NCBI RefSeq assembly: GCF_004634195.1
Contig: NZ_SKBP01000004.1
Span: 1-64,000, forward strand
Direction of reading: 5' to 3'
Source: Flavobacterium salilacus subsp. salilacus
Lineage (GTDB): Bacteria; Bacteroidota; Bacteroidia; Flavobacteriales; Flavobacteriaceae
Length of the DNA: 64,000 nt
Part shown: positions 23,876 through 32,203 of the stretch, one piece after another
How positions within the stretch are numbered: the stretch's first letter is position 1
Layout of the letters: each line of letters starts with the position of its first letter
Translations under genes and position numbers: made by a program
The notes under the pieces: model-generated
Database searches by the model: none
What the model was told of the DNA's origin: nothing
What the model saw: the letters and a program-made list of their open reading frames with translations, nothing else

Positions 23876-24829
23876 ATGGAAAAAAGACAATTAGGCACTA
23901 CCAATTTGCACGTTTACCCTGTAACCTTTGGCGGTAACGTATTTGGTTGGACAATAAACGAGAAAACATCATTTGAAATATTAGATGCCTTTACAGGCGA
24001 AGGCTTTAATTTTATAGATACGGCAGATGCCTATTCGCGCTGGGCGGATGGTAACGAAGGCGGAGAATCAGAAACCGTTATCGGTAACTGGATGAAGCAA
24101 AGAAAAAACCGCGAAAGCGTAATTATTGCTACCAAAGTAGGTTATGATATGGGCGATGGTAAAAAAGGGCTTTCTAAAAAACGGATCCTGCAAGCAGCAG
24201 AAGATTCGCTCACAAGACTGCAAACTGATTACATTGACTTATATCAAACCCATTTTGATGATGAAAGTACTCCCATAGAAGAAACGCTGGAAGCCTACCA
24301 ACAACTGATAAAAGAGGGAAAAGTACGCCACATAGGAGCATCTAACCTTTCGCCGGAAAGGCTTACGGTATCACTTGCGATAGCTAACGAAAAAGGATTG
24401 CCTGTTTACAAAACGTTTCAACCGCATTATAATTTATACGATCGTGATAAATTTGAAAACGGACTGGAACAAATATGTCTGGATAACAATCTTGGGGTAC
24501 TTAACTATTTTTCGCTTGCCAGTGGTTTCCTTACCGGTAAATACCGTAGTAAAGACGACTTTGGCAAAAGCCCTCGCGGTGGCGGTATGGGTAAATATCT
24601 TGATGAGCGCGGGCAGAGGATACTGGCAGCCCTGGACAAAACAGCCCATGAGTTAAACACCACTCAGGCTACGGTAGCGCTGGCATGGCTGATACATCGC
24701 CCGTCCGTTACCGCCCCCATAGTAAGCGCTACCAGCCTGAAACAGTTAAACAGTATTATAGCTGCGCCTAACCTGCCCGTAAGTCCCGAACAAATTGAAT
24801 TTCTTACGCAGGAAAGCGCATGGCAATAA
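23876..24829 (+). CDS. Aldo/keto reductase, 317 aa
   Basis: TIM-barrel AKR signatures: FIDTADAYSRW (catalytic Asp/Tyr), VIIATKVGY (Lys), DLYQTHFDD (His) and LTGKYRSKDDF in the cofactor region. I start at the ATG 23876 (MEKRQLGTTNLHV), nine codons inside the longest frame, because the family begins with this strand and the longer start would overlap the upstream gene. NADPH-dependent reduction of aldehydes or ketones is expected. Third in the run. Confidence 0.9.
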   Translation: MEKRQLGTTNLHVYPVTFGGNVFGWTINEKTSFEILDAFTGEGFNFIDTADAYSRWADGNEGGESETVIGNWMKQRKNRESVIIATKVGYDMGDGKKGLSKKRILQAAEDSLTRLQTDYIDLYQTHFDDESTPIEETLEAYQQLIKEGKVRHIGASNLSPERLTVSLAIANEKGLPVYKTFQPHYNLYDRDKFENGLEQICLDNNLGVLNYFSLASGFLTGKYRSKDDFGKSPRGGGMGKYLDERGQRILAALDKTAHELNTTQATVALAWLIHRPSVTAPIVSATSLKQLNSIIAAPNLPVSPEQIEFLTQESAWQ

Positions 24830-24859
24830 TGATGTATAATAAATATATGAGAGGCTAAA

Positions 24860-26065
24860 ATGCAGGAAAATGTTACTAAAGAAACCCTGCCTGATAAAAA
24901 AGGGTACCGAAAAGTAAAAACAGATTACCTCAACCGCATACGCTGGGCAGTAGGGCTGCTTTATTTTGCTATGGGGCTGTGTTTCGCCACTTGGGCAAGC
25001 CGTATTCCTGATATTAAAACATCGCTTGCGCTTACCGAAGCCGATTTGGGTACGGTGCTCTTTGCCATACCCTTCGGGCAACTGGCTATCATGCCTTTTT
25101 CGGGCAGGCTTGCCACCAAGTACGGTAGCCATAAAACGGTTCTTATCGGGTTAGTATCATACATCCTTAGCCTTGTGGTTCTTGGTTTGTGTACCGAACG
25201 ATGGCAACTCTCGCTCGCGCTTTTCTTTTTTGGCATATCCAGCAACCTTACCAATATTTCTGTAAATACACAGGGTATTTATACCGAAGGTATTTTCAGG
25301 CGACCAATCACGTCTGCCTTTCACGGCGCATGGAGTATGGCAGGTTTTATAGGAGCATTAATAGGCTTGGGAATGATGGGGCTTAAGGCAAGCCCTTTTG
25401 TACACTTTGTTTGTGTGGCTATTTTGCTGGTTATTGTAATACTGGTTAATTACAAATATCTTGTTAAAGTAAAAAAACAGCCGTTACCTCAAAAAAAGAA
25501 ATTATTAAGCAAACCCGATACCGTACTGCTGTGGCTTGGGGCAATGTCCTTTTGCTGTATGCTGAGCGAGGGGATTATGTTTGACTGGAGCGGAGTATAT
25601 TTTAAAGAAGTGGTACAAGCACCGGGAGCACTGGTTGTTTTAGGCTACGCCTCGTTTATGATAATGATGGCACTGGGGCGTTTTCTGGGCGATATTGCCA
25701 TACGAAAACTGGGGCGCAAAAGGGTACTGCAACTCAGTGGCTGCCTTATAACCGTTGGGCTGCTCAGTGCCGTATTCTTCCCCTACCTTATTACCGCTAC
25801 TCTTGCTTTTATGATGGTGGGTATCGGCGTATCAGGCGTTGTGCCAATAATATACAGTGTAGCCGGTAAAAGACCGGGCATACCGCCGGGCATTGCCCTG
25901 CAAACTATTTCAGGCGTTAGTTTTCTTGGTTTTATGCTTGGTCCGCCCGTAACGGGTTACATAGCCCAAGCTACCAGCCTGAGAGTATCATTTGCCATTA
26001 TAGCTGTTTTTGGTATAGGCATTGCCATTTTAGCCACCAAGGTAAGAGCGATAAGCGAGGCATAA
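24860..26065 (+). CDS. MFS transporter, 401 aa
   Basis: Twelve hydrophobic segments can be counted. They include LLYFAMGLCFATWASRIPDI at the start, the loop 2-3 motif SGRLATKYGSHKTVL (MFS G-x-L-x-D/T-R/K-x-G type) and ALGRFLGDIAIRKLGRKR between helices 8 and 9. It resembles the FucP/YbjJ-like clade of single-protein MFS carriers, where WASRIPDIK-type starts are common. It closes the four-gene run and may move the compound handled by the three upstream enzymes. Confidence 0.88.
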   Translation: MQENVTKETLPDKKGYRKVKTDYLNRIRWAVGLLYFAMGLCFATWASRIPDIKTSLALTEADLGTVLFAIPFGQLAIMPFSGRLATKYGSHKTVLIGLVSYILSLVVLGLCTERWQLSLALFFFGISSNLTNISVNTQGIYTEGIFRRPITSAFHGAWSMAGFIGALIGLGMMGLKASPFVHFVCVAILLVIVILVNYKYLVKVKKQPLPQKKKLLSKPDTVLLWLGAMSFCCMLSEGIMFDWSGVYFKEVVQAPGALVVLGYASFMIMMALGRFLGDIAIRKLGRKRVLQLSGCLITVGLLSAVFFPYLITATLAFMMVGIGVSGVVPIIYSVAGKRPGIPPGIALQTISGVSFLGFMLGPPVTGYIAQATSLRVSFAIIAVFGIGIAILATKVRAISEA

Positions 26066-26075
26066 AAAAATTACA

Positions 26076-27476
26076 CTACTCTTTTACAAATCGTAGTTGT
26101 TTACTGCCTTTATCAGTTATCAGGGTAACAAAGTGTACGCCATTGGCAAGCCCTGAAATATTCCATGTTGTTTCGGTACTTCCTTCCAGTACTTTTTGCC
26201 CTAATGTGTTATAAAAAATTGCTTTTTCTAAAATTACACCTTGCGGAAGTTGCACATTCAGTTGCCCCGAAGCAGGGCTTGGATAAAGTATTAAATCATT
26301 TAAGGAAAACTTGTCAGTATTGGCAGTTATTTCGGTACAATTTAAAAAAACTGAAATATTTTTTTGCCCGTCATCGCCGCTGTTATAATTAGATACAACC
26401 ATATCCGGTTTTTCATCCATATTAAGGTCATCTATAATAACTGTAGTGGCATATAGCCCACCGACAAAACTTATGGGAGCTTCAAAAGTACCATCGCCGT
26501 TATTGTTGCCCAGTAATACAGATACGCCACTTGTTTCCGAACCCTCGTTGTTTGTGACAACAAGGTCGGTAATCCCGTCAATATTAAAATCGGTAACCGC
26601 TATAGAAGAGGGGTTTGGAACGGTGTAAGTTGTTGGCTCTCCAAAAGTACCATCGCCTGTACCAATATGTATTGAAATATTGCCTGAATCAAAGTTAGGT
26701 ACAAGCAAATCGGGTATATTATCATGATTTATATCTTCCGGTGTTACACTTCGTGGCGAATCGCCTGTAGTGATATAAGTAGGCGTGTTAAAAGTACCAT
26801 CGCCGTTACCTGTTATAACCGAAACCGATCCTGCAATATAATTAGCTGTAACAATATCTATATTTCCGTCAGAATTAAAATCAGCTTTAGCAATATTATA
26901 AATACCATTATCTCCCGTAAGGTTAATAAATGAGGCCTCACCAAAAGCCCCTGTACCTGTACCCAAAAACAGAGCAACTTTATTATTGCCGCCTCCTGCT
27001 GCAAGGTCAATGTGATTATCATTATTAAAATCAGCAGCAACCAGTCCTTTAGGATATTGTTGTCCTGAGTTTATATTGAAAGTACTGAGTGGTGTAAAAT
27101 AGCCTTCGCCGTCACCTATAAGTATCGTAATATTACCGCCGGTAGAATTAATAGTTGCTATATCGGTTATATCGTCTTCATTAAAATCGCCTGCAACAAG
27201 TTGTAATGGCTGTGTGCCTACAGGAAAATTAGAATTGCCTGTAAGAGCGCTATATGTACCATTACCCATATTAATCATTACTTTCACATTATTATACATA
27301 TTGCCTATAATGGATGTAGAGGCTATATCGGGAAAACCATCTCCGTTGAGATCGGTACTTATAACTGAATTAGGAAAACCTCCTGAAACATAATTGCTCG
27401 GCTCAAAACATACGTCCTGCGCATTAGCCGAAATAAAAACTGAAAAAAGTGCAAGAAAGGTAATTTTAAAATCCAT
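26076..27476 (-). CDS. Secreted FG-GAP/VCBS repeat protein with T9SS type A sorting tail, 466 aa
   Basis: Signal peptide MDFKITFLALFSVFISANAQ. The body is repeats of about 55-60 residues bearing DFNxDxxxDI motifs (TDLNGDGFPDIAS, GDFNEDDITDIAT, ADFNNDNHIDLAA, ADFNSDGNIDIVT, TDFNIDGITDLVV), a seven-bladed integrin-like propeller with calcium-type Asp loops. The C-terminus (LILYPSPASGQLNVQLPQG to KQLRFVKE) is a type A T9SS domain for export and surface anchoring. The tail DNA is 96% identical to that of the neighbouring peptidase gene. Confidence 0.9.
   Translation of the reverse strand: MDFKITFLALFSVFISANAQDVCFEPSNYVSGGFPNSVISTDLNGDGFPDIASTSIIGNMYNNVKVMINMGNGTYSALTGNSNFPVGTQPLQLVAGDFNEDDITDIATINSTGGNITILIGDGEGYFTPLSTFNINSGQQYPKGLVAADFNNDNHIDLAAGGGNNKVALFLGTGTGAFGEASFINLTGDNGIYNIAKADFNSDGNIDIVTANYIAGSVSVITGNGDGTFNTPTYITTGDSPRSVTPEDINHDNIPDLLVPNFDSGNISIHIGTGDGTFGEPTTYTVPNPSSIAVTDFNIDGITDLVVTNNEGSETSGVSVLLGNNNGDGTFEAPISFVGGLYATTVIIDDLNMDEKPDMVVSNYNSGDDGQKNISVFLNCTEITANTDKFSLNDLILYPSPASGQLNVQLPQGVILEKAIFYNTLGQKVLEGSTETTWNISGLANGVHFVTLITDKGSKQLRFVKE
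26086..26276 (-). repeat. Duplicated T9SS tail segment, copy A
   Basis: 191 bp aligned without gaps to 27559-27749; I count 8 differences. Encodes the sorting domain of the FG-GAP protein. Confidence 0.85.
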
Positions 27477-27545
27477 CTCTTTATTTTTTAATTAGTTAGC
27501 TCGCTAAAGTATATTAAAACCTCTTCAACAGGTGTTAAATTTTAG

Positions 27546-29471
27546 TTAATTATATTTCACAAATCGCAGTTGTTTACTGCCCTTATCAGTTATCAGGGTA
27601 ACAAAATGTACACCATTGGCAAGCCCTGAAATATTCCATGTTGTTTCGGTACTTCCTTCCAGTACTTTTTGTCCTAAGGTGTTATAAAAAACTGCTTTTT
27701 CTAAAATTACACCCTGCGGAAGTTGCACATTCAGTTGCCCCGAAGCAGGATTGGGGTATAATTGTATGGCTTCAAGAGTATTGATACGTTTTGTACTTAA
27801 AATATTTTCATTATTGGCAGAGATTATGTCATTTTCAGGGTCAAACTGCATCGCAACATATGGAAATGCGACTTCTATTATAAATTCCTGCCCGTTAAAG
27901 GTATTATCCAGCAACACGTTCTGTTGCTGCCCCTCTGCGCCAAAAAGCCTTATGGTTACCGGCATCTCAAAATAACTTACGGACGGATGGGACTGCGTTT
28001 GGCTTATCGTTACTTTAACACCTCCCTCTTCAAGGTGTTCTACTGTTGTTGTATAGCTCGGGTAACCTTCGCCATAAACCCAGTCCTGAAAAAACTCTTC
28101 TAAGTCCATTCCGGATGCAGCTTCCAGATGCGCCTGTAAGTCGGCTGTTTTAGCATAGCCATAAGCTAAATCAGGATCGGCAAGATAATTTTTAACCCCC
28201 TGATAAAAATCGGCATCGCCCAATTTGTAGCGCAGCATATGGACAACCATAGCTCCTTTATTGTAGCTAAGTCGGCTGCTAAATACCCTGCTTACACTCA
28301 GCGTATCGGCTTCGGGAACATAAACACTTCCGCCGGAGAGTGATGTAATAAATTCTGTACGGTCGCCTTTCCAGGCGGTAAAAGCCTCATTGCCATCCAT
28401 ATCTTCTACCACCAAGCCTGATAGGTAGGTAGCAAAGCCTTCGTTAAGCCATATATCTTTCCATGAGCCACAGGTTATTTTATTGCCAAACCAATGGTGG
28501 GCAAGTTCGTGTGCTATCAGTTCTCTGTTAAATCCGCCCATAAATGATACCGTAGTATGTTCCATTCCTCCGGGGATGCTGCATTGTGCATGCCCGTATT
28601 TTTCCATATGGAAAGGATAGGTTTCAAATAAATCCTCAAACAAATCCATAATAGGCGGTGTTACGGCTAATTGTGCTATTGAATTGTCAACCTCATCAGG
28701 ATAAAGATAATTTACTATCGAAAAGGTATTGGGGGCAGTTCCTGCGGTTTGCTCGTATATGGAATATTCTGTTACTGCCATGGCAATAAGATAGGCAGGT
28801 ATTGGATAATTGTGCTGAAAATGAGTAGTGGTTGTGCCGTCGCCGTTATCTGTCTGCGACTGCTCTATTCCGTTAGAAACGCTTGTGTTTTGGGACGGTG
28901 CGGTAATATATACATCTATAGTATCTATCTTGTCATTCAGGTCTTGTTTACAGGGCCACCAGTCTTTTGCTCCGTAAGGCTCAGACAGTGTCCATATTTG
29001 AGGTATCCCGCTATGATTGCCTGTATTAAACCCGTCAGAGTTTAACGGTGGTTGCCCCGAGTAGGTTACTACAACGGTAGCCTGAGCTCCTTGTGCAATA
29101 GGAGTTGGAAAAGTTGCTATAAGCTCATCATCGGCATTTTGTTCAAACATAAGGCTGTTACCGTTTAGTGTAACGGCGCTTACCGTAAGTTGCGAGCTAA
29201 GGTCAAATGTAATATCGGGCATATCATCTTTAGCTAAAAAAGTAGTGGTAACCACGCCGTCTATAAAATGTATGCCGGGATTCACCTCAAAATCGAGCCT
29301 GTGGTATAATATATCATAATCGCTTGTATTCAGATTAGTAGTAATATGGGTTATGTTATGTGCCGATTTCATTTCGGCTTCTACTATCTGTTGAAAAGTA
29401 TCACTACCCTGTTGGGCAAAAAGTGACGACAAGCTAAGCAATAAGGCAAGTAGGGAAGTACAATTTTTCAT
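27546..29471 (-). CDS. Secreted M1-family metallopeptidase with T9SS type A tail, 641 aa
   Basis: Start chosen at MKNCTSLLALLLSLSSLFAQ (signal peptide), ten codons inside the longest frame. Gluzincin signatures: exopeptidase motif SIPGGMEHTTVSF (GAMEN position, here GGMEH), zinc motif HELAHHWFG, and downstream WLNEGFATYLSGL carrying the third zinc ligand Glu. It should be an extracellular aminopeptidase-like enzyme acting on peptides. The final 70 residues are a T9SS type A domain almost identical to that of the preceding gene. Confidence 0.92.
   Translation of the reverse strand: MKNCTSLLALLLSLSSLFAQQGSDTFQQIVEAEMKSAHNITHITTNLNTSDYDILYHRLDFEVNPGIHFIDGVVTTTFLAKDDMPDITFDLSSQLTVSAVTLNGNSLMFEQNADDELIATFPTPIAQGAQATVVVTYSGQPPLNSDGFNTGNHSGIPQIWTLSEPYGAKDWWPCKQDLNDKIDTIDVYITAPSQNTSVSNGIEQSQTDNGDGTTTTHFQHNYPIPAYLIAMAVTEYSIYEQTAGTAPNTFSIVNYLYPDEVDNSIAQLAVTPPIMDLFEDLFETYPFHMEKYGHAQCSIPGGMEHTTVSFMGGFNRELIAHELAHHWFGNKITCGSWKDIWLNEGFATYLSGLVVEDMDGNEAFTAWKGDRTEFITSLSGGSVYVPEADTLSVSRVFSSRLSYNKGAMVVHMLRYKLGDADFYQGVKNYLADPDLAYGYAKTADLQAHLEAASGMDLEEFFQDWVYGEGYPSYTTTVEHLEEGGVKVTISQTQSHPSVSYFEMPVTIRLFGAEGQQQNVLLDNTFNGQEFIIEVAFPYVAMQFDPENDIISANNENILSTKRINTLEAIQLYPNPASGQLNVQLPQGVILEKAVFYNTLGQKVLEGSTETTWNISGLANGVHFVTLITDKGSKQLRFVKYN
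27559..27749 (-). repeat. Duplicated T9SS tail segment, copy B
   Basis: Partner of 26086-26276. Nearly all differences are transitions at third codon positions, so the two tails share a recent duplication or gene conversion. Confidence 0.85.
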
Positions 29472-29715
29472 TTTCAATCTATTTTTTTCAAATATACTCA
29501 TAAAAGTTATTCATTGGTAAACTGCTAACAGTATCAAACTTACATACGTTTTTCTGTTTCAAACAGTTGTGAAAACTCAATATTTACCGGAGGTGTATAA
29601 TATTATTTTGAAAAAGATATTCTTTCCGAACAAAACGGTGAAGCTTGGCATATGGATTGCTATGGAAAGTTTGCTATTTTATGCAATCATTAATCAATTA
29701 ACATTTAAACACTTT

Positions 29716-30684
29716 ATGAAAAAAATTATGCTCTTTTTAGCAACCTCGGTAGTTGCTGTTATTACTGCCAATGCACAAAACTATTATTTTGCTGCCTCAC
29801 AGCAGGATTATTCCGATTTGGAAAACCCGACATCAATAAACAATGGCGAGGTGTGGGATTACAATATTTTCAATGAGGTAGAAATTCCTTTTGATTTTTC
29901 AGTGAATGGGGAAATTGTAAGCCGCTTTCTTTTTGATGATGACTTTTTTGTGCTTTTAACCCCTGAAGCCGATTATTTTGAGAGCGAGGAAGGCGTATAT
30001 TATATATCTACATCATCCATTTATATGCAAGACCGTACTTATAGCAGCGGAGTATCAAGTTCGCCCATCAGTTATACTATATCGGGCGCAGAAGGTAACC
30101 GTATCCTTAAACTTGAAATAAAAAATGCCGGTTTAGAGCTTGCTGATGAAAATGGTCTTGATGAAGACGAGTATTACCTTAGCTATCAAGTATGGTTATA
30201 TGAAGCTGATAACGCTATAGAATTCAGATATGGAGATCATAATATAACCAATATAGAAATTGCAACAGACGGAGAACCCCTTTTTGCCGGATTTGGTAAT
30301 CCTTACTCTGTTAATATTGTTTATGGAAACATTTTTACCCCTCAATATGGAGAATTTACAGAAGATACGCTTCCTTTAGGCACAACGTTGAGCGAATATC
30401 CGTCAAACGGCACTGTGTACCGATTTGCTCCTGCCGAAGTAGCGGGCATACCTGTAGTACAAAAGCAAACGGTATCTTTATACCCCAACCCTGCAACACA
30501 TACACTTACTATTAAATCAGATAGTTATACAGAAGGAGTTTATACTGTGACAGATATAACAGGTAAAATAATTATGCAAAACAGTATATCTTCAGGTAAC
30601 ACTCAGGTAAATGTAGAAAGCCTTACTTCAGGTATGTATTTCCTGAATATCAACAACAATCATATCAAGTTCCTTAAAAAATAA
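29716..30684 (+). CDS. Secreted protein with T9SS type A sorting tail, 322 aa
   Basis: The frame opens at 29569, but the ATG at 29716 gives a clean signal peptide (MKKIMLFLATSVVAVITANAQ). The exported part is beta-rich and acidic with no recognised domain. The C-terminus VSLYPNPATHTLTIKSD to GMYFLNINNNHIKFLKK is a type A T9SS domain. It stands alone between the divergent peptidase and serS; an inverted repeat follows. Confidence 0.82.
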   Translation: MKKIMLFLATSVVAVITANAQNYYFAASQQDYSDLENPTSINNGEVWDYNIFNEVEIPFDFSVNGEIVSRFLFDDDFFVLLTPEADYFESEEGVYYISTSSIYMQDRTYSSGVSSSPISYTISGAEGNRILKLEIKNAGLELADENGLDEDEYYLSYQVWLYEADNAIEFRYGDHNITNIEIATDGEPLFAGFGNPYSVNIVYGNIFTPQYGEFTEDTLPLGTTLSEYPSNGTVYRFAPAEVAGIPVVQKQTVSLYPNPATHTLTIKSDSYTEGVYTVTDITGKIIMQNSISSGNTQVNVESLTSGMYFLNINNNHIKFLKK

Positions 30685-30710
30685 GCAACATTTAAATACC
30701 TTATAAAGTA

Positions 30711-30758
30711 ACGCAAATTTGGGGAAGTGTTTTTAAAACCATTTCCCTAAATTTGCGT
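30711..30758. repeat. Inverted repeat at the serS promoter
   Basis: Left arm ACGCAAATTTGGGGAA (30711-30726) and right arm TTCCCTAAATTTGCGT (30743-30758): 16-bp arms with one mismatch and a 16-base spacer. It serves as a terminator for the upstream gene or an operator. The right arm contains the serS -7 box. Confidence 0.6.
30748..30755 (+). promoter_or_regulatory. -7 box of serS
   Basis: TAAATTTG fits TAnnTTTG, 26 bases before the serS ATG, and is embedded in the right arm of the inverted repeat. Confidence 0.5.
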
Positions 30759-30781
30759 TCGACATTTTAATAAAATCAATC

Positions 30782-32053
30782 ATGTTACAGACAGCATTTA
30801 TTAGGGAAAACAGAGAAAAAGTAATTGAAGCACTGGGCAAAAGAAATTTTGAAGCCGAAACACTGGTAAACGAAGTTATTGCCCTTGATGAAAAAAGAAG
30901 AAGCACCCAGGTGGAGCTTGATACTGTTTTGTCGGAATCCAACAAGCTGTCTAAAGATATTGGCGAACTGATGAAGTCGGGCGAAAAAGCCAAAGCTATA
31001 TTACTTCGCGAAAAAACATCTGAATTTAAAGAAAAAAGTAAAGAACTCAGCGAAATACTTAACAGCGTATCGGAAGAGCTGACGCAGGTGCTATATAAAC
31101 TACCAAACGTTCCTGCGGATATTGTTCCCAAAGGTAAATCGGCAGATGATAATGAAGAGGTGTACAGAGAAGGCAATATCCCCGAACTGCACGGAGAGGC
31201 TATGCCCCACTGGGAGCTTGCCAAGAAATATGATATCATCGATTTTGAATTGGGTAATAAAATAGCCGGAGCAGGTTTCCCTGTATATAAAGGCAAAGGA
31301 GCAAGGTTACAACGTGCGCTTATTAATTATTTTCTTGATAAAAATACTCAGGCAGGTTATAATGAAGTTCAGGTACCGCATTTGGTAAACGAAGCATCGG
31401 GCTACGGCACAGGGCAACTCCCTGACAAAGAAGGGCAAATGTATCATGTGGGTATAGATGACCTTTACCTTATACCTACTGCCGAAGTACCGGTTACCAA
31501 TATGTTTCGCGATGTAATTATCGAAGAAAAAGATTTGCCTGTATTATGCACAGGTTATACACCCTGTTTTCGCCGTGAGGCAGGTTCTTACGGTGCACAC
31601 GTGCGCGGGCTAAACCGCCTGCACCAGTTTGACAAAGTAGAAATTGTACGTATCGAAAAACCGGAAAACTCCTATGCGGCTCTTGATGGTATGGTAGAGC
31701 ATGTAAAAGTATTACTGAAAGAGCTTGGATTACCTTACAGGGTATTACGCCTTTGCGGTGGCGATATGGGCTTTACATCAGCACTTACCTATGATTTCGA
31801 GGTATTCTCTACTGCACAAGACCGTTGGCTGGAAATAAGCTCGGTTTCAAACTTTGAAACGTTCCAGGCAAACAGGCTTAAACTGCGCTACCGAGACAAA
31901 GAGGGTAAAAACCAACTGGCACATACATTAAACGGAAGTTCTTTGGCATTGCCAAGAGTACTTGCCGGACTGCTTGAAAACTACCAAACTCCGGAAGGTA
32001 TTGTTATACCGGAAGTTTTACGACCTTATACCGGATTTGATATTATAAATTAG
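30782..32053 (+). CDS. serS: Seryl-tRNA synthetase, 423 aa
   Basis: N-terminal tRNA-binding coiled coil (LDEKRRSTQVELDTVLSESN to SVSEELTQVLYKLPN). Class II core: motif 2 FRREAGSYGAHVRGLNRLHQ followed by FDKVEIV, and motif 3 NGSSLALPRVLAGLLENYQ. It charges tRNA-Ser and tRNA-Sec-type acceptors with serine. Normal length and intact. Its promoter overlaps an inverted repeat. Confidence 0.98.
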   Translation: MLQTAFIRENREKVIEALGKRNFEAETLVNEVIALDEKRRSTQVELDTVLSESNKLSKDIGELMKSGEKAKAILLREKTSEFKEKSKELSEILNSVSEELTQVLYKLPNVPADIVPKGKSADDNEEVYREGNIPELHGEAMPHWELAKKYDIIDFELGNKIAGAGFPVYKGKGARLQRALINYFLDKNTQAGYNEVQVPHLVNEASGYGTGQLPDKEGQMYHVGIDDLYLIPTAEVPVTNMFRDVIIEEKDLPVLCTGYTPCFRREAGSYGAHVRGLNRLHQFDKVEIVRIEKPENSYAALDGMVEHVKVLLKELGLPYRVLRLCGGDMGFTSALTYDFEVFSTAQDRWLEISSVSNFETFQANRLKLRYRDKEGKNQLAHTLNGSSLALPRVLAGLLENYQTPEGIVIPEVLRPYTGFDIIN

Positions 32054-32074
32054 TAAATTTGTTACTAAAGGTAG

Positions 32075-32188
32075 GAACGCGGATACCGCGGATTTTACAG
32101 ATGCTCACAGGTTTATACTTATAGATGCTTATTTTGCGTTTATATACCAATCTGCGAAAAATCTGCCTGATCCGAGTTTTCCGCGTTC
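32075..32188. repeat. Extragenic palindromic element
   Basis: Ends in perfect arms GAACGCGGA (32075-32083) and TCCGCGTTC (32180-32188), with further pairing inside (CGGAT...ATCCG; ACAGAT with ATCTG). It fills the 150-bp gap between serS and the TPR gene. It looks like a REP-type hairpin of the kind scattered through flavobacterial genomes. Confidence 0.6.
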
Positions 32189-32203
32189 AATTTTTATATT
32201 ACT

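Noticed and set aside
28648..28657. CCATAATAGG in the M1 peptidase gene, like the element motif
   Set aside because: Lacks the TACTA half; a 9-10 base match is expected by chance.
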